Source: Spirulina major PCC 6313 (GTDB taxonomy: Bacteria > Cyanobacteriota > Cyanobacteriia > Cyanobacteriales > Spirulinaceae). Taken from it: 64,000 nucleotides of DNA. Shown here piece by piece: positions 7,881-16,435 of the stretch. Position 1 is the first letter of the stretch. Every line of letters begins with the position of its first letter. A program made the translations under genes and the position numbers. Location: NCBI RefSeq assembly GCF_001890765.1, contig NZ_KV878783.1:3934771-3998770 (forward strand), given 5' to 3'. The notes under the pieces were generated by a model that did not search any database, was not told where the DNA came from, and was given only the letters and a program-made list of their open reading frames with translations.

Positions 7881-8654
7881 ATGAACACAATCTGGTTAGG
7901 ATTTGGTGCAAGTTTGCTCGCCGGGATGGGAACAGCGATCGGTGCATTGCCCGTGTTAGGACTGCAACAGGTGTCTCAGCGTTGGCAGGGTCTGATGTTA
8001 GGGCTAGGGGGCGGGGTGATGCTGGCGGCGACTTCTTTTTCGTTGATTGTCCCGGCGACGGAGATCGCTGAGTTGCAAGGCTATTCCCAAGGTGCAGGGG
8101 CGGCGATCGCCTGTAGTGGCATTGCTATCGGTGCGGCTCTACTTTGGTGGCTGCATAATCATTTTCCCCATGAACATTTCATCCAAGGGCGCGAAGGCCC
8201 AGACGCTTCAGTGGTACAGCGGATCTGGCTGTTCATCATTGCAATTACGATTCATAATTTTCCCGAAGGCCTAGCGGTCGGGGTCGGGTTTGGCGCACCA
8301 GAGCTTTACAGTGGTGTGCCGTTGATGATCGGGATTGGCCTCCAGAATTTGCCTGAAGGGTTGGTGGTGGCGTTGGCATTGCGAGAGCTACAGTATTCCG
8401 TTGGGTCAGCCTTTGGCATTGCGGCGGCCACGGGTTTAGCGGAACCCCTCGGCGGCTTACTGGGCGCGGGCTTAGTGAGCTTGGGGCAGACGATTTTACC
8501 CTGGGGATTAGCGATCGCCGCCGGGGCAATGTTATTCGTTATTGTGGATGAAGTGATCCCAGAAATTGACCGTAAAAGCTGCCGCCAAGAAGGCACTTTA
8601 GGCGTAATTGCTGGCTTTTTGGTGATGACCTTGCTCGATATCGCCCTAGGATAA
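7881..8654 (+). CDS. ZIP-family divalent metal transporter
   Basis: 257 residues from ATG 7881, which begins the first hydrophobic segment (the open frame extends upstream to 7821). ZIP proteins import Zn, Fe or Mn into the cytoplasm. The two metal-site helices are clear: 'HNFPEGLAVGVGFG' (TM4) and 'GIGLQNLPEGLVVALAL' (TM5), with about eight membrane segments and a histidine-containing loop (HNHFPHEHF) before TM4. The HNFPEG/QNLPEG pattern fits the GufA-like ZIP branch. It lies between an antioxidant peroxiredoxin and the iron-storage Dps, so iron or manganese is a plausible substrate, but the metal cannot be read from the sequence. Confidence 0.88.
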   Translation: MNTIWLGFGASLLAGMGTAIGALPVLGLQQVSQRWQGLMLGLGGGVMLAATSFSLIVPATEIAELQGYSQGAGAAIACSGIAIGAALLWWLHNHFPHEHFIQGREGPDASVVQRIWLFIIAITIHNFPEGLAVGVGFGAPELYSGVPLMIGIGLQNLPEGLVVALALRELQYSVGSAFGIAAATGLAEPLGGLLGAGLVSLGQTILPWGLAIAAGAMLFVIVDEVIPEIDRKSCRQEGTLGVIAGFLVMTLLDIALG

Positions 8655-8733
8655 CGCCAGCCCCGACCCATTGCTTGGGTGTAATCCCAGGATTTTTAAC
8701 CTTTATTGACTCACACTTTTGGAGGATTCTCCT

Positions 8734-9246
8734 ATGACTGCAACGATTCCCAGCCAACATACGGCACAACACCATTACGAAACGCGGATTGATTTGGCCG
8801 CCGAAGTGCGATCGCCCGTGATCAACATCCTCAGCCAAACCCTGGCCAGCACCCTTGATCTCAAAACCCAAACCAAGCAAGCCCACTGGAACGTGAAAGG
8901 CCCCCACTTCATCCAGCTCCATGAGCTTTTTGATGAGTTAGCCGGTGAATTAGAAGACTACGTGGACATGGTGGCCGAACGGATTACCGCTCTAGGCGGC
9001 ACGGCCCTCGGTACGGCTCGGATCGCCGCATCGGAATCCATTTTGCCAGAATATCCCCTGACGATTAGCGACGGTCAAGCCCATGTGGCAGCCTTGGCGG
9101 AACGATTCGCCGCCTATGGCAAACATGTGCGCACCGCCATCGACCAAACCGACACCTTAGGGGATGCCGATACGGCTGATCTCTACACCGAAATTTCCCG
9201 CACCATTGATAAGCGCCTCTGGTTCCTCGAAGCCCACTTAGCCTAG
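8734..9246 (+). CDS. Dps-family ferroxidase / DNA-protection protein
   Basis: 170 residues from ATG 8734, preceded by a GGAGGA ribosome-binding site; an in-frame ATG at 8719 lies before that site and is unlikely. Dps proteins form dodecamers that oxidise Fe(II) with peroxide and store Fe(III), some also binding DNA. The intersubunit ferroxidase signature is present: 'KQAHWNVKGPHF' followed by 'LHELFDELAGELEDYVDMVAERI'. The stop codon TAG is part of the CTAG that forms the end of a 132-bp MITE-like repeat, so the 3' untranslated region consists of that repeat. Confidence 0.92.
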   Translation: MTATIPSQHTAQHHYETRIDLAAEVRSPVINILSQTLASTLDLKTQTKQAHWNVKGPHFIQLHELFDELAGELEDYVDMVAERITALGGTALGTARIAASESILPEYPLTISDGQAHVAALAERFAAYGKHVRTAIDQTDTLGDADTADLYTEISRTIDKRLWFLEAHLA

Positions 9247-9374
9247 TGTCTTGTCTAGCTTAAAAAGGTGAGTTGTTATCCAGAGGGGTGAGCGGAGTCG
9301 AACCCCGGAGCACCAGACTTCGACTTCGCTCAGTCTTCAAGTTACTTGCCATCTGAGGCTAGACAGTCCACTAG
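9243..9374 (+). repeat. MITE-like 132-bp element, copy 1 (at the dps stop codon)
   Basis: Bounded by CTAG at both ends. The ends form an imperfect inverted repeat (CTAGTGTCTTGTCTAGC against CTAGTGGACTGTCTAGC, 14 of 17 matches) and the middle contains a hairpin (GCGGAGTCGAA / TTCGACTTCGC). A second copy at 63142-63273 lies in opposite orientation, has exactly the same length and differs at four positions by my hand alignment. No reading frame is apparent. CTAG may be the duplicated target; the left CTAG supplies the dps stop codon. Confidence 0.85.
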
Positions 9375-9386
9375 TGCCGTGCCAGC

Positions 9387-9573
9387 GGGTGAAGTTGATT
9401 CCATGGGGGTTAACTTCACCCCATCGCAATCCTAAATCAGGTCGGGATAGGCAAGGGGCTTAAAGCCCCTTGTTGCTCAAGGCTGAGGGTTTCAAGCTCA
9501 AATAGGATTGCGATAGATCCTGAACAATACGATTTCATACAATCCAAGTGAGACAAACGCCTCACTTGGATTG
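9387..9573. repeat. cluster of palindromes between dps and the DUF2267 gene
   Basis: Four nested or adjacent inverted repeats: GGGTGAAGTT / AACTTCACCC (9387-9396 and 9412-9421); ATCGCAATCCTA / TAGGATTGCGAT (9423-9434 and 9503-9514) enclosing CAAGGGGCT-TAA-AGCCCCTTG (9452-9472); and AATCCAAGTGAG / CTCACTTGGATT near 9542-9573. None has a clear T-run. They look like extragenic palindromes or MITE debris rather than a simple terminator. The remaining DNA to 9937 shows no supported gene. Confidence 0.6.
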
Positions 9574-9937
9574 ATGATTTTGGGCGGGGTGGAGTGGGAA
9601 GCAAGAATCGCGACTTCTCGGCATTTGTGCAAAATCTTTCGGGGTAGCTTCAGAGGGTAAATGCTCTCCGCTGGGAGCTTGACAAAACGTTACAATTCAC
9701 TCTAGTTCAGCATAACAGGGGCGATCGCACCCTTCAATTGCCCTAAATTACCCTCAACCGCTTGCATAAATCAGACTGTTATGTAGTTCTGATGCAACCC
9801 ATAAGCAGCCCCAATCTATCCCGTCACTCAAAGGACAGAGGGCAACCCCCCCCGTCGCCGCGTTACGGTGGAACCAACGCTGCGAACTGCAACCATTGCA
9901 CCATCGCCAGCGATGACAAGAACAATGAGGATACTCT

Positions 9938-10369
9938 ATGACTGCTGTCACCATGAACGCTCCCGAAAAAGCATTTTTAGAAAAAGTAATGCAACGGGCC
10001 GACCTGCCTGATATTTACGATGCTCGTGATATTACGCTGGTGGTTTTCCGGACTTTACGGGACATGATGACAACCCAAGCATCAGACCGGGTGCAAGCCG
10101 CATTTTCCGACGATGAAATTGCCAATTTGTGGAAAGACGATAATCCGATTGTGGCGCTTCTGAGCCGGATTCGTCCCCCCCTTGACATTGATGCCGATAG
10201 CTTTATCCGTCGTGTGTCTCAAGAAGCGGGCTTACCCCGTGGCACGACTGCCAATGGTGCAGTGATTGCCGTGTTCTCAACGGTGCGCGAAGAATTACCC
10301 CCCGCTCGTATCCAGGAAATCGCGGCAGTGCTGCCGAGCGGCATCCGGATTTTGTGGGAACAGGTCTAG
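9938..10369 (+). CDS. DUF2267 family protein
   Basis: 143 residues. The sequence matches DUF2267: an N-terminal helical half with 'DARDITLVVFRTLRDMM', and a C-terminal half that repeats the pattern with 'ANGAVIAVFSTVREEL' and 'IAAVLPSGIRILWEQ'. The family is soluble and of unknown function; in many bacteria it sits among stress and envelope genes. Here it lies between dps and hsp20, which fits a stress role, but no reaction can be assigned. The start is supported by a GAGGA ribosome-binding site, and a strong hairpin terminator follows at 10430. Confidence 0.85.
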   Translation: MTAVTMNAPEKAFLEKVMQRADLPDIYDARDITLVVFRTLRDMMTTQASDRVQAAFSDDEIANLWKDDNPIVALLSRIRPPLDIDADSFIRRVSQEAGLPRGTTANGAVIAVFSTVREELPPARIQEIAAVLPSGIRILWEQV

Positions 10370-10429
10370 AGCTTGAATTCTGACTCGATTTTCTGAATCA
10401 TCGGGACTGTTTTTTCCCGATTGATCCCC

Positions 10430-10472
10430 AGCGATCGCACTCTTCCGTCCATAGAGTGCGATCGCTTTTTTT
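10430..10472 (+). terminator. rho-independent terminator after the DUF2267 gene
   Basis: Fourteen-base perfect stem (AGCGATCGCACTCT / AGAGTGCGATCGCT) with a short loop and a run of T. The stem includes a HIP1 octamer on each arm. Confidence 0.85.
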
Positions 10473-10700
10473 GACCGGGGCGCGATCGCGGCCCCGGCGG
10501 AATGTGGGGTGACGTTCGGTTTTCTGGATTGTCATTAACGATGCTATCAAGTAATTACGTTGACGGCTGCTGAAACAGTGATAATTTACGGTTTCTTGCC
10601 CTTCTGGATTCGGTGTTTACGACTGCGATCGCGCCCCTCCATTTTGCACAATACAGACATAAGCAATCAAGCTGATTTAAGCAATTGGAGGTTACATAGT

Positions 10701-11153
10701 ATGGCTCTCATTCGTTGGCAACCCTTCTCTGATATCGACACGCTCCGCCGTCAAATGGATCATCTTTTTGATGAAGTGACAAACCCAATTCTTTCTGAAA
10801 CTGCGGCATGGAAACCCGCTGTGGAACTGAAAGATCAAGGCGATCAGTTAGTCTTACGGGTGCAATTGCCGGGCATCAACGCCGAAGATGTGGAAATCAA
10901 TGCCACCCGTGATGCTATTTCGATTACCGGCCAACGTCACGCCACCCAAGAAACAGATTCAGAGCAAGGAGTGTACTATTCTGAATTCCGCCACGGCCCG
11001 TTTAAGCGCATCATTTCGCTACCGATTCCGATTCAAAATGATCACGTCACGGCGGATTTCACCCACGGTATTTTGACACTCCAATTACCCAAAGTCGATG
11101 AAGCGATCAACCGAGTGGTAAATGTGAAATTAGGCAACACCCAAGCCTCGTAA
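10701..11153 (+). CDS. Hsp20 small heat-shock protein
   Basis: 150 residues from ATG 10701, preceded by TTGGAGG; the open frame upstream to 10560 is not coding by this reading. Small heat-shock proteins are ATP-independent holdases that form large oligomers; cyanobacterial ones also associate with thylakoids. The alpha-crystallin domain spans ~38-140, with 'WKPAVELKDQGDQLVLRVQLPG' at its start and the conserved 'GILTLQLPKVDEA' near its end. The C-terminal tail is short (NRVVNVKLGNTQAS). The 330-bp upstream stretch contains no other gene; I did not find a CIRCE element there. Confidence 0.92.
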   Translation: MALIRWQPFSDIDTLRRQMDHLFDEVTNPILSETAAWKPAVELKDQGDQLVLRVQLPGINAEDVEINATRDAISITGQRHATQETDSEQGVYYSEFRHGPFKRIISLPIPIQNDHVTADFTHGILTLQLPKVDEAINRVVNVKLGNTQAS

Positions 11154-11193
11154 AACACAGTCATTCCGCTCAATCTGACGCTTTAATCCAACA

Positions 11194-11226
11194 CAAACCC
11201 CCGCTCATTCACTGGGCGGGGGTTTG
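11194..11226 (+). terminator. terminator-like hairpin after hsp20
   Basis: Stem AAACCCCCGC / GCGGGGGTTT around a nine-base loop, about 40 bp after the hsp20 stop. It lacks a long T-run on the plus strand, but the stem is strong. Confidence 0.65.
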
Positions 11227-11295
11227 CGGTGTGGAGGGTGCGATCGCACCCTATCCCCTCAATAGTTGCAGTTTCGGCGGTTTGCCCGGTATTCC

Positions 11296-11784
11296 CTAGC
11301 GGCGATCGCGCCTCTGCTTCAACCACAACACCCCATACACCAGAAGGCCTGACCCCAAGCCCAACACGATACTCCAGCTAAAGGTTGGCCAAGGTTGAGC
11401 ATTCTCCTGGCCGCCCCAGACACTAGCGGCGGCAGATGATGTCCCAATCCCGACCCCAGCCGCAGCCACAAGATTTTCAATGGCGCGATCGCGCTCCTGT
11501 TGGGCCGCTTCAACAATCACGTGCAGCGTTTTAATATGCTGTTCCCGCACCCGTAAACCAGGGCTTAAACTCTCAATATCCTGTTGAATTTGCTCTTGAT
11601 AAAACGTCGCTTGATTCGTCGCAAAATCATCCCAAAGGGTTAAATCACTCGGTAATGAATACTTCTCACAAAAGCCTTGAATCCGGTTGAGGCGCTTATT
11701 ATAGGATTTGAGGTTACTTTTAGAGGTTTGCAGTTGCAGAGATAAGCCTTCAATGCCGCGTGTGTGGCGATCGAGGGTTTCCAT
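11296..11784 (-). CDS. coiled-coil protein with C-terminal membrane hairpin, unknown function
   Basis: 162 residues, not recognised. Residues 1-100 are helical and probably coiled-coil; residues ~105-125 are Ala/Gly/Ser-rich and hydrophobic, and ~134-154 form a clear transmembrane helix (WSIVLGLGSGLLVYGVLWL) followed by basic KQRRDRR. It starts four bases after the stop of the TPR gene upstream, so both are in one transcript. The TPR partner ends abruptly in the middle of a repeat, so the pair may be pieces of a once-longer protein; the frames do not simply join by read-through of the stop. Confidence 0.6.
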   Translation of the reverse strand: METLDRHTRGIEGLSLQLQTSKSNLKSYNKRLNRIQGFCEKYSLPSDLTLWDDFATNQATFYQEQIQQDIESLSPGLRVREQHIKTLHVIVEAAQQERDRAIENLVAAAGVGIGTSSAAASVWGGQENAQPWPTFSWSIVLGLGSGLLVYGVLWLKQRRDRR

Positions 11785-11788
11785 ATTG

Positions 11789-12430
11789 TCATAGATCTGC
11801 GATCGCTGTTTCGTACTGCTTCAAGGCTTTGTAAAGATCACCGCGATTAGCGTAGACGTGAGCAAGTTTGGAATCAAGTTCAATGGCTCTGGTGTAGTCC
11901 GCGATCGCTTCTTCGTACCGATTCATGTCAGAGTAGGCATTGCTGCGATTGTAGTAGGCATAGACATCGCTTGAAATTTGATTACTTGAGGACTGATCTT
12001 GCTGTAAAAGTGCATTGAGTTTTGCGAGTTCAGTTAACTCTGGGTTTTGCGTGAGTAATTGATTAATAATTGCTTGATCATCTGTTTTTTTCTCAGTATC
12101 TAACCCTACCGAAAAATTCTCAACCTGCGGCTCTTCCACCTCACCCCCCAACTCCCGCACCACATCCGCCGCCACCTCACTCAACACCCCCAAATCCGCC
12201 CCCACCAATCGCCGCCACTCCGTCATCAACAACAGATCACGCCCCTGCCCCGATCGCACCCAATCCACCAACGCCGCCACCGTTACCCGACATCCCGGCA
12301 ACTGCTGCAACGCCGCATCACCCCGCTGCCCACCAATCACAAACCCCGCCACCGACCGCAACGCCCCCGCAAAATCCGGGACTTGGGGTTCCGGTTGCTG
12401 CTGCTGCTGCTTCCCAAATGGCCACACCAT
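11789..12430 (-). CDS. TPR-repeat protein, unknown function
   Basis: 213 residues. The N-terminus carries a poly-Gln tract (KQQQQQPEPQ). The middle (~20-95) is a compact domain I do not recognise, with 'WVRSGQGRDLLLMTEWRRLVGADLGVL'-like helices. Residues ~155-213 contain about two tetratricopeptide repeats (YYNRSNAYSDMNRYEEAIADYTRAIELD and a following AHVYANRGDLYKALKQYETAIADL-type unit), and the protein stops at that point, so the last repeat has no capping helix. TPRs mediate protein contacts. It is followed closely by the membrane-anchored coiled-coil gene. Confidence 0.7.
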   Translation of the reverse strand: MVWPFGKQQQQQPEPQVPDFAGALRSVAGFVIGGQRGDAALQQLPGCRVTVAALVDWVRSGQGRDLLLMTEWRRLVGADLGVLSEVAADVVRELGGEVEEPQVENFSVGLDTEKKTDDQAIINQLLTQNPELTELAKLNALLQQDQSSSNQISSDVYAYYNRSNAYSDMNRYEEAIADYTRAIELDSKLAHVYANRGDLYKALKQYETAIADL

Positions 12431-12498
12431 AGACCGCTCCAGAACACTGACATATACTCCCCATAGTGTAACGTTGCGAATTCCCTGAGCAAGGGCGC

Positions 12499-14148
12499 TT
12501 AGGCCATGTCTCCGCAGGCCAGACGCATGCCGATGAAATCGGTGTATTGGTTGTAGGGGTGGAAATGGTAGCGGGCAGCGGAGCGGCAGAGCGTCGCATT
12601 GCTATACCAAGAGCCGCCCCGTAGGACGCGATCGCCCTGGGGGGGCGTGTGCAACCACTTCAAACGCAGCGTTGAATAGCTTTGGCGCAACTGCTCATCC
12701 CAGATCCGCCCCGTTTGGGGAGCCGCTTGATAGCTACTGTGCCATTGATCGCTGCACCATTCCCACACATTGCCATGGCAGTCATGGAGACCAAAGGCAT
12801 TGGGCGCAAAGCTGGTCACCGGGGTTGTCCTTTCGCGCCACGGGTTTTGTTCGTCCGCTGCCACCGGGCGATAATTCGCATGATCTGGGCTGAGATGTTC
12901 CCCCCAGAAAAACGGCGTTTCTGTCCCGGCTCGGCAGGCATATTCCCATTCCGCCTCCGTGGGTAAACGGTAGAGCTTGCCCGTTTTCAAGGATAAACGG
13001 ACACAAAATTCCACCGCATCGAGCCAGGTGATATTTTCCACCGGATGATCATCCCCGCGAAAGTGAGCCGGTTCCGGGTTCAACTCGCGGCCGACCTTAT
13101 CCCACTGGGCCATAATGCGCCATTGGGCTTGGGTGACGGGATATTTCCCGATCGCAACGGGGGCAATTTGAACGCGATGTCGTGGTGATTCTTCTCGATA
13201 CCCGGTTTCTGCCTTGCTGCCCATCCAAAACTGACCTCCCGGCAATGTGATCATGTCGATGTTGAGGCCAGACGGTAAGACTTCGCACCATTCGTAGGGG
13301 TGCTGATCATCATAGTCGGCGGGGTTGGGACTGCGGAGGCTAAACCCTTGGAGGCGATCGCGATTCAGATGCTTCAGTAAGGGCGCATGGCTGAGGTCAT
13401 ATTGCAGGGGGGTGAGGGTGATGTAGTTTTGGCGGATGGCTTCGACATCGGTGGGAATGTCCCCATCAACATAGGCATGAATCGGCTGCTCGACTTCTTC
13501 CACGGCTTCCCCCGCCAGCCAGTAGTAGCCCTTACCGCGTGGGTCGTAGCGTTGTTCAAACTGTTCGCGATAGCGCCGCAGCCCTTGGCGCGTGAGTGCG
13601 ACTCCCACAATGTCCGACTCTGGCACCGGGGGAATATTCACATTCAATAAGGCCGGTTCGGGTAAGGGCACGTCGATCAGTTGGGCAAGGAGTTGCACCG
13701 CAAACCGAGCAGCCACGGAAAAGTCTTGATGTTTAAAACTGGTGAGGCTGAAGGCAATACTGGGAAATCCTTCGATCGCACCTTCCATGGCGGCGGAAAC
13801 AGTGCCGGAATAGAGGACATCGGTGCCAAGGTTCGCACCTTGGTTAATCCCGGAGAGGACAAAATCCGGGGGGTCCTTGAGTAAGGCACTGAGGGCGAGT
13901 TTGACACAGTCCGAGGGAGTCCCCGAACAGGCCCAGGCTTGGATGGATTCGTGATAGATATCGGCGACGGGATCAACCCGAATCGGTTGGTGAATGGTCA
14001 ACCCGTGGCCCGTGGCGGAACGTTCGCGGTCTGGACAAACCACGGTGACGTGATGGCCGGCTTCGGCCAAGGTATTCGCGAGGGTGCGTACCCCGATCGC
14101 TAAAATACCATCGTCATTACTAATGAGAACACGACAGGCTTTACTCAT
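12499..14148 (-). CDS. surE: SurE nucleotidase fused to a formylglycine-generating-enzyme-like (SUMF1) domain
   Basis: 549 residues from ATG 14148 ([14 protein letters not shown]), the canonical SurE start; the open frame upstream is not coding by this reading. Residues 1-265 are SurE, a metal-dependent 5'/3'-nucleotidase: 'ISNDDG', '[13 protein letters not shown]', '[12 protein letters not shown]', '[11 protein letters not shown]' and '[11 protein letters not shown]' are all present. Residues ~290-549 are an FGE-sulfatase/SUMF1 domain: '[13 protein letters not shown]', 'YPVTQAQW', '[16 protein letters not shown]', '[15 protein letters not shown]' and the closing 'RVLRGGSW...CRSAARY...GMRLAC'. 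FGE proteins modify sulfatase cysteines; many bacterial SUMF1 domains have other or unknown roles. No sulfatase lies nearby. The gene is divergent from pheS with an 86-bp gap. Confidence 0.88.
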   Translation of the reverse strand: MSKACRVLISNDDGILAIGVRTLANTLAEAGHHVTVVCPDRERSATGHGLTIHQPIRVDPVADIYHESIQAWACSGTPSDCVKLALSALLKDPPDFVLSGINQGANLGTDVLYSGTVSAAMEGAIEGFPSIAFSLTSFKHQDFSVAARFAVQLLAQLIDVPLPEPALLNVNIPPVPESDIVGVALTRQGLRRYREQFEQRYDPRGKGYYWLAGEAVEEVEQPIHAYVDGDIPTDVEAIRQNYITLTPLQYDLSHAPLLKHLNRDRLQGFSLRSPNPADYDDQHPYEWCEVLPSGLNIDMITLPGGQFWMGSKAETGYREESPRHRVQIAPVAIGKYPVTQAQWRIMAQWDKVGRELNPEPAHFRGDDHPVENITWLDAVEFCVRLSLKTGKLYRLPTEAEWEYACRAGTETPFFWGEHLSPDHANYRPVAADEQNPWRERTTPVTSFAPNAFGLHDCHGNVWEWCSDQWHSSYQAAPQTGRIWDEQLRQSYSTLRLKWLHTPPQGDRVLRGGSWYSNATLCRSAARYHFHPYNQYTDFIGMRLACGDMA

Positions 14149-14234
14149 GAATTCTCTGCAATCCCCTCTGAAAAATCTTGGCCTCTTGATCGCTACACTA
14201 GAAGTCAGGCCAATTACCATCAAAACTATCGTCA

Positions 14235-15227
14235 ATGTCCAATCTAGCAGCCCAACTTCAAGAATTACAGACCGAAGCCGCCAGCGCGATCGCATCGGTT
14301 CACGATCTAGCCGCCCTTGAGCAAGAACGGGTTGCCTATTTGGGCAAGAAAGGGAAACTCTCACAGATTTTGCGGGGCATGGGGAAATTAAGCGCCGAAG
14401 AGCGTCCGCAAATTGGGGCGATCGCCAATGAGGTGAAGACGACGATTCAAACTGATTTGGAGGCGAGGCGCGATCGCCTCGAACAGGCCCAGATCGCCGC
14501 CCAACTGGCCGCCGAAACCCTCGATGTCACCATGCCCGGTGTGGCCCGTCCCCTCGGTCGCATCCATCCCCTCAACAGCATCATCGATCGCGTCATTGAA
14601 ATCTTTGTGGGCCTGGGCTACACCGTCGCCGAAGGCTACGAAATGGAGAGCGACTACTACAACTTTGAAGCCCTCAACACGCCCCCAGAGCACCCCGCCC
14701 GTGATATGCAGGATACCTTCTATCTCCCCGACGGCAACCTGCTGCGCACCCACACCTCATCGGTGCAAATCCGCCACATGGAACAAAACGATCCCCCCTT
14801 GCGAATCATCGCCCCCGGTCGGGTCTATCGCCGCGATACCGTCGATGCCACCCATTCCGCCGTCTTTCATCAAGTGGAAATTCTCGCCATTGACAAAGGC
14901 CTCACCTTCACCGACCTCAAAGGCACATTAAAAGAGTTTGTTCGGCAGATGTTCGGCGAAGAATTGGCGATGCTCTTTCGCGCCAGTTATTTCCCCTTCA
15001 CGGAACCGTCGGCGGAAGTGGATGTGCAGTGGGAAGGGAAATGGCTCGAAGTGTTGGGCTGTGGCATGGTGGACCCCAATGTGCTGAAAGCCGTGGGCTA
15101 TGACCCCGAAATTTACAGCGGCTTTGCGGCGGGGTTAGGGGTGGAGCGTTTCGCGATGGTGTTGCACCACATTGATGATATTCGCCGCCTGTACAGTAGT
15201 GATCTGCGTTTTTTAAATCAGTTTTAA
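14235..15227 (+). CDS. pheS: phenylalanine--tRNA ligase alpha subunit
   Basis: 330 residues, normal for bacterial PheS. It attaches phenylalanine to tRNA-Phe as part of the alpha2beta2 enzyme. An N-terminal coiled coil (~1-85) precedes the class II catalytic core with '[18 protein letters not shown]', '[12 protein letters not shown]', motif 2 '[13 protein letters not shown]' and motif 3 '[12 protein letters not shown]'. The beta-subunit gene pheT is not adjacent, as is usual in cyanobacteria. It is divergent from the surE fusion gene, and the two probably share a short promoter region at 14149-14234. Confidence 0.96.
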   Translation: MSNLAAQLQELQTEAASAIASVHDLAALEQERVAYLGKKGKLSQILRGMGKLSAEERPQIGAIANEVKTTIQTDLEARRDRLEQAQIAAQLAAETLDVTMPGVARPLGRIHPLNSIIDRVIEIFVGLGYTVAEGYEMESDYYNFEALNTPPEHPARDMQDTFYLPDGNLLRTHTSSVQIRHMEQNDPPLRIIAPGRVYRRDTVDATHSAVFHQVEILAIDKGLTFTDLKGTLKEFVRQMFGEELAMLFRASYFPFTEPSAEVDVQWEGKWLEVLGCGMVDPNVLKAVGYDPEIYSGFAAGLGVERFAMVLHHIDDIRRLYSSDLRFLNQF

Positions 15228-15381
15228 TGCTGATTTAATGCTGAATCCGGTTCCTGGGCCGATATCGTCCGGCGCGATCGCTGAAACATCGAACCCCCTT
15301 GGCCCCCGCAAAGCCGGTGCTGAGGACAATGGGCAGTCCGGACGATTAGATTAGATTGTCGGTTTCGATGGTGCTGAACCC

Positions 15382-15663
15382 CTAACCCTTTTGGCGGGCT
15401 TGTTTGAGCATGGCGACGAGGGTATGGTGGGCATCGTCGGAGTCGGTGAGGGTGTGGTCAAATTCAATACGGAGCACTTCGGTGATGCCGTCAACGGTGG
15501 CGTTGAGGGTCATGCCCTGGGGGTCAATATCGACCATTTCGGCGGCTTCGGTGGTGGGGCGATCGCCGTAGACTTGGGCATAGAGGGCGATCGCTTCGGC
15601 GTGGTCATCGTTCATGTGGGCACAGATGCGATCGCTAACAGCAGAGGTAAGAGGATCAGCCAT
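15382..15663 (-). CDS. DUF2470 domain protein
   Basis: 93 residues from ATG 15663. The sequence is a single DUF2470 domain (AVSDRICAHMNDDHAEAIALYAQ, then 'DIDPQGMTLN' and the C-terminal 'DAHHTLVAMLKQAR'). The same domain forms the C-terminus of HugZ-type heme oxygenases and plant GluTR-binding proteins, where it takes part in tetrapyrrole metabolism. It starts seven bases after cobK, so a role linked to tetrapyrrole or cobalamin metabolism is plausible; this is context-based inference. Confidence 0.85.
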   Translation of the reverse strand: MADPLTSAVSDRICAHMNDDHAEAIALYAQVYGDRPTTEAAEMVDIDPQGMTLNATVDGITEVLRIEFDHTLTDSDDAHHTLVAMLKQARQKG

Positions 15664-15670
15664 GGTGAGA

Positions 15671-16435
15671 TCAAGAAAGACAACGGTTACAAAAATTGAG
15701 TATATCGTCTTGGTTGTTGGTTTGCCGGGGATAGGCCAAGGCGGGCCGCTCAATCACGATCAATTCCACCCCCAACCGTTGCGCCACCTGTCGCTTCACA
15801 TCCTCACCCCCTGCCTGGCCCGATGCTTTCGTGACCACCGCTTCAATGTCCCACTGTTGCCACAGGGCTGTTTCTAACTCGATGCTGATCGGGGGGCGAA
15901 GGGCGATAATTCGATCCGGGGAAAATCCAGCCTTGAGGGCGGCATCGAGGGCGATCGCACTGGGCAAAATCCGCACAAACAACCTACTCCGCGCCTGCCA
16001 CGGGGCAAGATCGGCGAGGTAGCGATAGCCAATGGTGAAGAGAATACGGCGATCGCGCCACCCATCCCCCGCAAGAAATGTCCGCCAATCCGGAACCGGG
16101 GTCACGGTCGGATGGGGGTCGCGGGGGAGTGATGGCCGTTCATAGCGGAGATAGGGCAGGTTAAGATCCTGCGCAACGGCGATCGCATTCTCGGAAATGT
16201 CCCGCGCATAGGGATGAGACGCATCGACAATGCCGCAGATCCGCTGCTTCCGCAGAAAGGCCGGCATCTGTGCCGCCGTTAATGTCCCGACATGAACCCG
16301 ATACAGGGGGTGATCAGGATATAACCGCTGAGCTTGGGGGGTGGTGACAGTAATCGCGAGGGGGATGGCATGGGGCAGGAGATGAGTAGCGATCGCCTTA
16401 CTGTCCGCCGTCCCACCAATCAACCAAATCGCCAT
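15671..16435 (-). CDS. cobK: precorrin-6A / cobalt-precorrin-6A reductase
   Basis: 254 residues from ATG 16435. It reduces the macrocycle of (cobalt-)precorrin-6A with NAD(P)H in cobalamin (pseudocobalamin) synthesis. Family features are the N-terminal 'MAIWLIGGTADSKAIA' nucleotide-binding start, 'GIVDASHPYARDISENA' and 'LPYLRYERPSL', with a C-terminal 'EAVVTKASGQAGG' loop. The start overlaps the stop of the upstream coiled-coil gene (TGATG), so the two are translationally coupled; the DUF2470 gene follows closely. No other cob/cbi gene is in the window. Confidence 0.9.
   Translation of the reverse strand: MAIWLIGGTADSKAIATHLLPHAIPLAITVTTPQAQRLYPDHPLYRVHVGTLTAAQMPAFLRKQRICGIVDASHPYARDISENAIAVAQDLNLPYLRYERPSLPRDPHPTVTPVPDWRTFLAGDGWRDRRILFTIGYRYLADLAPWQARSRLFVRILPSAIALDAALKAGFSPDRIIALRPPISIELETALWQQWDIEAVVTKASGQAGGEDVKRQVAQRLGVELIVIERPALAYPRQTNNQDDILNFCNRCLS

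Noticed and set aside
9243-9374. tRNA- or CRISPR-like unit because of the internal GTCGAACCCCGGAGC-type stretch
   Set aside because: No cloverleaf or repeat-spacer pattern; the second copy shows it is a dispersed 132-bp element.
12070-12432. 120-codon Pro-rich plus-strand frame
   Set aside because: Antisense to the TPR gene; Pro/His/Thr composition is a shadow of Gly/Val codons.
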